Below, piece after piece: positions 24,519-29,353 of a DNA stretch of 29,353 nucleotides; the first letter of the stretch is position 1, and the number at the start of each line of letters is the position of its first letter. A program made the translations under genes and the position numbers. The DNA comes from an uncultured Syntrophomonadaceae bacterium (GTDB lineage: Bacteria > Bacillota > Syntrophomonadia > Syntrophomonadales > Syntrophomonadaceae): the NCBI GenBank assembly GCA_944391275.1, contig CALXSZ010000043.1, positions 1 through 29,353 of the forward strand, written 5' to 3'. The notes beneath the pieces were generated by a model. It did not search any database, was not told the DNA's origin, and was given only the letters and a program-made list of their open reading frames with translations.

Positions 24519-25175
24519 TCAATGTCTATCCCAAAAATCTTGCACAAATGTCCGTTTGTTTAAACGTTTCGGCATACTTTCCCATCGGCTGGAGATAAAT
24601 TTCTGAGGATGATATGTGCGAATAACATTCCCTAACCGATCATATTCAGACGGTTTTTTGTTCGCGTGTAACCGCTTTTTAATCGTTAGATTCTTTTGTA
24701 CTGCCATCTTAGATGCAATGGAAATGGCGTTCATATCAGCGCCTAGAAAAAGAAAATCCCAATGACTTTCTTCAGTTTGTTTACGAATCATCTGGCGAAT
24801 TTCTTTTAAGGAAAACATGACGCTGGAATTTTCATGACCATCGGTCATAATGGCGAAAAGAACCTTCTCCGGTTGTTCAGTTTCCGGTAATGCTCTGTAA
24901 ACCTCTTTCATCATACAAATAGCCGTTCCGATTCCGTCAAGAAGAGATGAACAACCCTGCACCCAATAATCTTCCGAAGTCATTGGCGGAATTGCATGAA
25001 GAGGAACGCGGTCATGCAATAATTCACAATGATTCGAAAACAAAATGGTTGAGACCCGTGTTTGTGAAGACGCTTTTTGCTGCCGGGCGATCATAGCGTT
25101 GAAACTACCGATCACATCACTTTCGAAGCCGGCCATGGAACCGCTACGATCTAAAACGAAGACTAATTCAACCAA
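24519..25175 (-). CDS. Stand-alone VWA domain protein
   Basis: A 218-residue protein that is mostly one von Willebrand factor A domain. Seen: the MIDAS motif D9-R-S11-G-S13, the second site GCSSLLDGIG with Ser76 where Thr is usual, and MTDGHENSS with D112. No signal peptide or membrane helix, so it is probably cytoplasmic. The function is likely metal-dependent protein binding; no partner ATPase is adjacent. The start is TTG at 25175 because an in-frame stop lies just upstream and a GAGG precedes it; spacing is short (4 bases), so weak translation is possible. It lies about 100 bases downstream of a ribbon-helix-helix gene on the same strand. Confidence 0.85.
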   Translation of the reverse strand: MVELVFVLDRSGSMAGFESDVIGSFNAMIARQQKASSQTRVSTILFSNHCELLHDRVPLHAIPPMTSEDYWVQGCSSLLDGIGTAICMMKEVYRALPETEQPEKVLFAIMTDGHENSSVMFSLKEIRQMIRKQTEESHWDFLFLGADMNAISIASKMAVQKNLTIKKRLHANKKPSEYDRLGNVIRTYHPQKFISSRWESMPKRLNKRTFVQDFWDRH

Positions 25176-25200
25176 AATTCCTCATCTCTTTTTCTTTTTT

Positions 25201-25230
25201 TATATAAGATTTCTCAATAGACCATAGCAA
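25201..25230 (-). promoter_or_regulatory. Possible own promoter of the VWA gene
   Basis: On the minus strand TTGCTA (25230-25225), 18 bp, TATATA (25206-25201), about 25 bases before the TTG start. Moderate match only. Confidence 0.4.
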
Positions 25231-25278
25231 GTGTAACAAATAATTTCCCTAAAAAGGACGCCTATCAAGCGACAATAA

Positions 25279-25479
25279 TTACGAAGAACATATGGTAGAA
25301 GAATCCTCTTCTTCGCCAAAAATTTTTTCAGCTTTTAAAGAATCTAGGCCGCGAATAATAAGATCTCGAATCATAGCGTTTCGCGTATCCTTATAGTAGA
25401 GTTCTTTTTTTACCATATCTAGGTCTTTTTCCATGCTGGGGGTGACGGAAATCGTGAACCGTTTTAACTTTGTTGCCAT
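25279..25479 (-). CDS. Small ribbon-helix-helix protein (minus strand)
   Basis: A 66-residue protein. Seen: KRFTISVTPSMEKDLDMVKKELYYKDTRNAMIRDLIIRGLDSLK (split: KRFTISVTPSM, then helix DLDMVKKELYYKDT, then RNAMIRDLIIRGLDSL), which is the beta-strand, helix, helix order of CopG/Arc/MetJ-type DNA-binding dimers. An acidic tail follows. GGAGG lies 8 bases before the ATG. The promoter is consensus and full of TGGTTCAC operators. Likely an autoregulating repressor; VWA is the next gene on the strand. Confidence 0.8.
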   Translation of the reverse strand: MATKLKRFTISVTPSMEKDLDMVKKELYYKDTRNAMIRDLIIRGLDSLKAEKIFGEEEDSSTICSS

Positions 25480-25492
25480 AAGTTTCGCCTCC

Positions 25493-25596
25493 TGGTTCCG
25501 TGGTTCACTGAACCCTATAACACATTATATTGGTTCACTGGTTCACTGTCAATAGTTTTTAAAATTTGAAAAAATTCCTTTACATCTCTGGTTCAC
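25493..25596. promoter_or_regulatory. TGGTTCAC operator array between two divergent RHH genes
   Basis: TGGTTCAC occurs at 25501-25508, 25531-25538, 25539-25546 and 25589-25596. A variant TGGTTCCG is at 25493-25500 and an inverted half TGAACC at 25509-25514. The 8-bp tandem spacing is typical of ribbon-helix-helix operators. Confidence 0.8.
25524..25552 (-). promoter_or_regulatory. Consensus promoter of the minus-strand RHH gene
   Basis: On the minus strand TTGACA (25552-25547), 17 bp, TATAAT (25529-25524), a perfect match. Two tandem operator octamers fill 16 of the 17 spacer bases. Confidence 0.9.
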
Positions 25597-25607
25597 CGAT
25601 GTATAAT
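25579..25607 (+). promoter_or_regulatory. Promoter of the plus-strand RHH gene
   Basis: TTTACA (25579-25584), 17 bp, TATAAT (25602-25607). One operator octamer (25589-25596) lies in the spacer. The start codon is 20 bases downstream. Confidence 0.85.
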
Positions 25608-25626
25608 CACAAGTGAGGTGATAAAT

Positions 25627-25818
25627 ATGGCTACAGACAAAGCGCGTTATACGGTATCTGTAGATAGCGATTTATTCCAGAAAATAGAAGATTTTCGGTT
25701 TGCTTATCGGTATCAAACACGTTCTGAAGCAACCGTAGAGTTAATACGTTTAGGATTGGAAGCTTTACAAAAAGAACAAGAAAAAGAGAAAAAAGAACAA
25801 AAAAATAACTCGTATTGA
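25627..25818 (+). CDS. Small ribbon-helix-helix protein (plus strand)
   Basis: A 63-residue protein. Seen: ARYTVSVDSDLFQKIEDFRF, a turn with YQTRSEATVELIRLGLEALQ and a long Lys/Glu/Gln tail, the ribbon-helix-helix pattern. The ATG at 25627 follows GTGAGGTG; a GTG at 25618 lies inside that site and is rejected. It is divergent from the second RHH gene and shares its operator region, so the two may cross-regulate or bind as a pair. No toxin gene is adjacent in the order expected of a classic antitoxin operon. Confidence 0.8.
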   Translation: MATDKARYTVSVDSDLFQKIEDFRFAYRYQTRSEATVELIRLGLEALQKEQEKEKKEQKNNSY

Positions 25819-26035
25819 AAAACGAGGTACGGTTACCATCCGGTTGTTTCATTCTCATAGGAAATTTCTTCATCATGTTCGAAACATTGATTCCTTGTGA
25901 ACTCCGCACAAAACCATTTAAATAGGCCTTTTTAATCAAATAAAATCCAAACGCAAAGCATCAGAATGGATTAGGGCAAATAATGGACGCAATTCACAAA
26001 TAAAGATAATGAGAAACAGGGGTGTAAGGTTTCTA

Positions 26036-26067
26036 TTTAGGATTGACGCGAATCCTAAAATAATTTT
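26036..26067 (+). terminator. Terminator-like hairpin
   Basis: TTTAGGATT (26036-26044) pairs perfectly with AATCCTAAA (26051-26059), loop of 6, followed by ATAATTTTT. It could end a transcript from the plus-strand RHH gene or from an RNA starting in this gap. Confidence 0.6.
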
Positions 26068-26275
26068 TATTATATGCTTCAAACGATCAAAATTCCCTTG
26101 TCGAGGCGAGATAAAAAACCAAGTATCTTGGTTGGAAAAAGGATGATTTCATTCTTTGCACCCCTGCTTAATAGACAGAAAGACAAAACAAAATCCTTTA
26201 AGTAATCGTTTCTTCGGTAAGAACATATTCAATGAATGCCATCCCCAAATGGCAAAGGATCCCTAGCGCTTTATC

Positions 26276-26318
26276 GTATTTGTGGAAAGGATCATCAAGG
26301 ATCACTTTCCACAAATAC
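26276..26318. repeat. Perfect 14-bp inverted repeat, 15-base loop
   Basis: GTATTTGTGGAAAG (26276-26289) and CTTTCCACAAATAC (26305-26318). The loop begins and ends with GATCA. No T-tract follows on either strand, so it is not a normal terminator. Confidence 0.8.
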
Positions 26319-26529
26319 AAGATATCCCTTGTTCATGCGTTTTTCAACATTTTTTCTTCGGAAAACGATCGAGCAATTTTCCATTTTTGTATTTTCATGC
26401 ATGCACATGAGGACCTTTTTACATTCTCTTTAGTCGAATAATCGGATCGATCTGAATGCTGGAATTTTTATTAACAATATTTATTTACCTGAAATCATAC
26501 GGAAAAAGGACGCATGTTGTACGACAAAA

Positions 26530-27699
26530 TCAAGGTTCTAACATCATACGCTCACTTTTTCCGCGAAAACCATTTTCAGTAATTCCCAGCAGAGGAAGAG
26601 AATAACAAAATAAAACTTCGTTAATCAGAAAAATGTTATAATTTTTTTCTTGAATGAAAAATTCGATAATAATATCCCGGCGCAGTGAATGAGAAAGAGT
26701 GAAGCCAGCTTTCTCTAATAGTTGCTGTGTTTCATTTAAGTCCAATTCTAGGGCAATTGCCAGGGCCAATACGGTATTTTTACTGGGCTGATAGTCCACA
26801 TGGCTTCGGATTTTCGAAAAAAGGCGGCGATCAATATTAGCGCGTTTGTACACGTGCGTATCTTTTAAATTTTTTTGATCAATTAAACGAAACAGCATCT
26901 GTTGAAAGGTTTCCGCTTTCGTTTCGTTCAAGGTTTGCTGCAAACGTTTAGCGGTCGATGGTTCCAGGACGCCTGCCTGATAAAGATTTTTCTCGAAGTC
27001 TTCTTCGGCCACCAAATTTTTTTCAATCTCGAAAGGCGTTCGATCTAATTTTTCAATTTGGTAAAGCTCCGAAGAACTCCAGCTGGATTGTAGGTCCGGG
27101 TTGATTTTTCTTATATAATCCTGAATTCGAGAAAGTAGAGCGGAATTTAAACGCATTGCGGCTATTTTTTCGCTTGGAATCGCTAGCCACACGAGTAAAT
27201 TTGCGTCAAGCTCCAGCAAGGTTTGACCAATGGAAAAGGTTGCGCAATCTAAACCTTTTTCCGGTGGGAAGGAAGAAAGCGAACCGGGTAATAGAGGAAA
27301 AACGATCGAGCGACAACCTAAAGAAGCAGCCAGCTGCATAGATGTTTTATAGCATTCAGACAAATAATATAGTTCTTTTTTCCAATCGGATTGTGCATGG
27401 GCGGGAGCGGTATGAATCAAAATAAGCTGTTTTTTGGAAGAGCTTAATTCCCAAACCGATTTCCCAGGCGGACAAAGCCCTAAAAATAAATAAGGATTTT
27501 CAGGAAACCTCTGACCGGAAAAAATGGGATGTTTGGTATGCTCCGCCGGTCCCTTTGCAGGATCTTTTTCTAAACGAGGCCAAGCTGGGGACGCGTCCCC
27601 AAAACAATGTATAAACTGCGGAAAGATAGAAGATTCAGGTTGGACGAGTGCATCCGCCTGGATTTCTTGAGGCTCCGACTGAATAAAAGCGAATGGCAT
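26530..27699 (-). CDS. Degenerate macro-domain protein with C-terminal XRE-like domain
   Basis: A 389-residue protein. Residues 1-175 follow the macro-domain outline: ADALVQPESSIF at the place of the usual DAIVNAAN, LILIHTAPA, ECYKTSMQLAASLGCRSIVFPLL, then SSFPPEKGLD. The NAAN, the glycine-rich substrate loop and the ADP-ribose diphosphate loop are not conserved, so ADP-ribose turnover is doubtful. Residues about 260-372 hold YKRANIDRRLFSKIRS, YQPSKNTVLALAIALELDL, LLEKAGFTLS and NYNIFLINEVLF, a lambda-repressor-like helical domain often found at the end of Firmicute macro proteins. ATG 27699 follows AAGGAGG; the upstream start overlapping the MFS gene is rejected. It lies 91 bases downstream of the exporter. 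Confidence 0.8.
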   Translation of the reverse strand: MPFAFIQSEPQEIQADALVQPESSIFPQFIHCFGDASPAWPRLEKDPAKGPAEHTKHPIFSGQRFPENPYLFLGLCPPGKSVWELSSSKKQLILIHTAPAHAQSDWKKELYYLSECYKTSMQLAASLGCRSIVFPLLPGSLSSFPPEKGLDCATFSIGQTLLELDANLLVWLAIPSEKIAAMRLNSALLSRIQDYIRKINPDLQSSWSSSELYQIEKLDRTPFEIEKNLVAEEDFEKNLYQAGVLEPSTAKRLQQTLNETKAETFQQMLFRLIDQKNLKDTHVYKRANIDRRLFSKIRSHVDYQPSKNTVLALAIALELDLNETQQLLEKAGFTLSHSLRRDIIIEFFIQEKNYNIFLINEVLFCYSLPLLGITENGFRGKSERMMLEP

Positions 27700-27705
27700 A
27701 AAAAA

Positions 27706-27767
27706 TCCTCCTTCTTGATGAAAAGTGTCGAAAAGGTCAATTTGATCCATTCCACATAGAAGGAGGA
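27706..27767 (-). promoter_or_regulatory. Leader inverted repeat covering the Shine-Dalgarno of the macro gene
   Basis: On the minus strand TCCTCCTTCT (27767-27758) is the exact complement of AGAAGGAGGA (27715-27706), 42 bases apart. The second arm is the ribosome binding site of the macro gene and is followed directly by five to six U. The stem could block translation or end transcription. Confidence 0.6.
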
Positions 27768-27790
27768 AAATCCTTTGTTTTGTCAAAAAA

Positions 27791-29191
27791 TTATGATTCA
27801 GAGGGTTTGGATTTTTTGGAAGCTGAACGTTGTTCAAAGAAAAAGAAGGTTAAAATGAGACCGATGAAGGTAATCAGCGCGGTAAAACGGTAAGTCGTAT
27901 TACTGGCAGTCACGTATGCGGAAACCGCATCGGCACGCGTACTGTAAATGTTTTGCATCCACGTAAAGAACCAGCTGAAAAAGGCCGTACCCATCGCATA
28001 AGAAAGATTGCGCACGGTGGAAAGGAAACTGCCGCCGTATCCTTGTTTCTGCGGAGGAACGTGCGCTAGGATACGGCTGTTATTTGGCGAACCAAAACAT
28101 CCGAATCCAGTACCTAAAAGCATTAAAGAAAAAATCAGAAAGGGAAGCGGAGAGCTTTCTTTTAAAAAACTTAAACAAACAAAACCAAGCGTCGAAGCGG
28201 TAAAAGAACATAAAAGCAGTTTCTTAGCGCCCCATTTATCCGAAAGAGAGCCGGCAATGGGCGCTAGAAGCGCCATACAAATCGGAGAAACCGCCATTAC
28301 AAGCCCGGATTTTAAAGCAGAATACTGCCATAGATCCTGCAAATAAAACGGCAGCAGAAAAGTTACCGCCATTTGCGGCATATAAGATAAAACGCCAATG
28401 ATATTTCCGAACGTAAAATCGTAATCTTTGAAAAGAGCTAGATCTAGAAAACTTTGTTCGAAACGTTTTTCGCGCCAAAGGAGTCCGATAAAAGCAACGA
28501 TTAAAATCAAAACGGGAAGGATATTTAGATGACTCAGCTGATTGAGATTCAGCAACAGCATCGAAGCGGACAATGCAAACAGAATAATCCCTGGAAAATC
28601 AAAACTTTTTATGTCTTTGTTCAGCGGCTGAGCCGGAAGATATTTTAATCCAATTAGAAAAGCGAGCACGCCAATCGGAATGTTAATGATAAAAATCATT
28701 GTCCAATGAAAATGCGCCAAAATCAACCCTCCGATTGCAGGACCACTGACGTTGCCAATGCCAACAACGGTTCCGGTGATTCCCAGCGCTTTTCCTTTTT
28801 CTTCCGCAGGAAAAGCGTTTGACACAATCCCAATCCCAGTCGCCATTAACATGCTCCCGCCTATTGCCTGGAAAATTCGCGCTAAAATTAAAAAAGACAG
28901 ACTCCCGGCCTGACTGCAGAAAAAAGAACCGACGGCAAAAATAAGAAAACCGAAACTATAGATATGTTGTCCCCCGATTTTGTCGCCTAATTTTCCAAAA
29001 AAAAGCATCGTAGACATAACGACCAACATATAGGCGGTGGTAATCCATTGTATTTGGTGTAGGTCAATCCCAAATTCGGAAGCAATGGTGGGATTGGCAA
29101 TACTGACAATGCTGCCGTCCAATGTAGACATAAAAATGCCGATAGAAATAATAGTTAAAATGACCCACTTGTTGGGTTCCTTTTTTTTCAT
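27791..29191 (-). CDS. DHA2-family MFS multidrug exporter
   Basis: A 466-residue major facilitator protein with 14 predicted helices, like DHA2 (EmrB/QacA-type) proton-driven exporters. Seen: the family motif LDGSIVSIANPTIASEFG in helix 1 (motif D1), FGKLGDKIGG (motif A), LILARIFQAIGGSMLMATG, and GNVSGPAIGGLI (motif C, antiporter type). ATG 29191 is preferred because AAGGA lies 10 bases upstream; TTG at 29221 has none and overlaps an inverted repeat. The drug is unknown. The macro gene follows in the same direction. Confidence 0.92.
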   Translation of the reverse strand: MKKKEPNKWVILTIISIGIFMSTLDGSIVSIANPTIASEFGIDLHQIQWITTAYMLVVMSTMLFFGKLGDKIGGQHIYSFGFLIFAVGSFFCSQAGSLSFLILARIFQAIGGSMLMATGIGIVSNAFPAEEKGKALGITGTVVGIGNVSGPAIGGLILAHFHWTMIFIINIPIGVLAFLIGLKYLPAQPLNKDIKSFDFPGIILFALSASMLLLNLNQLSHLNILPVLILIVAFIGLLWREKRFEQSFLDLALFKDYDFTFGNIIGVLSYMPQMAVTFLLPFYLQDLWQYSALKSGLVMAVSPICMALLAPIAGSLSDKWGAKKLLLCSFTASTLGFVCLSFLKESSPLPFLIFSLMLLGTGFGCFGSPNNSRILAHVPPQKQGYGGSFLSTVRNLSYAMGTAFFSWFFTWMQNIYSTRADAVSAYVTASNTTYRFTALITFIGLILTFFFFEQRSASKKSKPSES

Positions 29192-29207
29192 CTGATTCAC
29201 ATCCTTC

Positions 29208-29222
29208 GTTGATTGTGTCAAC
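29208..29222. promoter_or_regulatory. Inverted repeat GTTGA-N5-TCAAC before the exporter
   Basis: A 15-bp inverted repeat lies about 17 bases before the start codon, after the presumed transcription start. It could be an operator of a TetR/MarR-type regulator, which is not in the window. Confidence 0.45.
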
Positions 29223-29275
29223 TAAAAGTATTGTAACCACTTTTGCCCATGAGAATTCGATTACATATCATCTTT

Positions 29276-29304
29276 AGTATATAAGGTTCTGACGAATCGG
29301 TAAA
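29276..29304 (-). promoter_or_regulatory. Possible promoter of the exporter gene
   Basis: On the minus strand TTTACC (29304-29299), 17 bp, TATACT (29281-29276), about 85 bases before the ATG. The rest of the window to 29353 is AT-rich and shows no gene. Confidence 0.5.
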
Positions 29305-29353
29305 AGAAAAAAAATACATATTTTACAGATATTACAAAATACGAAATGAAAGA

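Larger units (their letters stand above)
25819..26529. other. 711-base gene-free region with several inverted repeats
   Basis: No reading frame here has a ribosome binding site and recognisable protein. Two overlapping frames near 26232-26441 have neither. The region holds an 8-bp closing pair (26017-26024 with 26159-26166), a terminator-like hairpin (26036-26067), a 7-bp hairpin (26117-26133) and a 14-bp hairpin (26276-26318). It may hold a structured RNA or the remains of a lost gene. Confidence 0.7.

Noticed and set aside
25279..25818. Classic toxin-antitoxin operon
   Set aside because: Both small proteins look like ribbon-helix-helix regulators and no RelE/ParE or similar toxin frame lies next to either.
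26232..26441. Two overlapping reading frames of 65-69 codons in the 711-base gap
   Set aside because: No ribosome binding site, no protein similarity I can recognise, and they cross the perfect 14-bp hairpin.
1..29353. tRNA, rRNA, insertion sequences or prophage genes
   Set aside because: No cloverleaf, ribosomal RNA stretch, transposase motif or phage structural gene was seen in reading through both strands.

Overview
The window reads as a chromosomal segment of a low-GC, Firmicute-like bacterium. The signs are strong AGGAGG-type ribosome binding sites, near-consensus sigma-A promoters, intrinsic terminators with long U-tracts, TTG/GTG starts, and Firmicute-typical families (DegV, DUF1836, YlmH, PepF). 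The genus cannot be fixed from sequence alone. Respiration that is at least partly independent of NADH is suggested by a complex I that lacks the NADH-oxidising subunits.

Region 1 (1-1980): the end of an acidic repeat protein with its terminator, then a leftward block with a TIGR04076-type small protein, a flavin reductase family protein and a zinc-ribbon Nudix hydrolase. Region 2 (1980-14346): one long rightward operon, nuoABCDHIJKLMN, followed by a membrane-bound heterodisulfide-reductase-like iron-sulfur protein of the FadF/EMO type and a strong bidirectional terminator. NuoE, F and G are absent. The operon therefore encodes an 11-subunit proton-pumping quinone reductase whose electron donor is not encoded here, plus a probable ETF:menaquinone oxidoreductase. 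Both should meet at the quinone pool.

Region 3 (14347-20640): housekeeping genes. These are DUF1836 (minus), hemolysin III/PAQR plus DegV (plus), an EamA transporter (minus), oligoendopeptidase F (plus) and YlmH (minus), with recognisable promoters and shared terminators. Region 4 (20769-24221): a 1150-residue protein with a diverged GT-A glycosyltransferase-like N-terminus, a long middle of unknown fold and a C-terminal GH130 phosphorylase-like domain. It is the most unusual single gene here.

Region 5 (24222-29353): an accessory-looking segment. It has a stand-alone VWA protein and two small divergent ribbon-helix-helix regulators whose shared intergenic region carries TGGTTCAC octamers placed exactly inside the promoter spacers. 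A 711-base gene-free stretch with several perfect inverted repeats follows, then a degenerate macro-domain/XRE-like protein and a DHA2-type drug exporter. The leader between those last two has a 10-bp inverted repeat that covers the Shine-Dalgarno sequence. No tRNA, rRNA, CRISPR array or transposase was seen.
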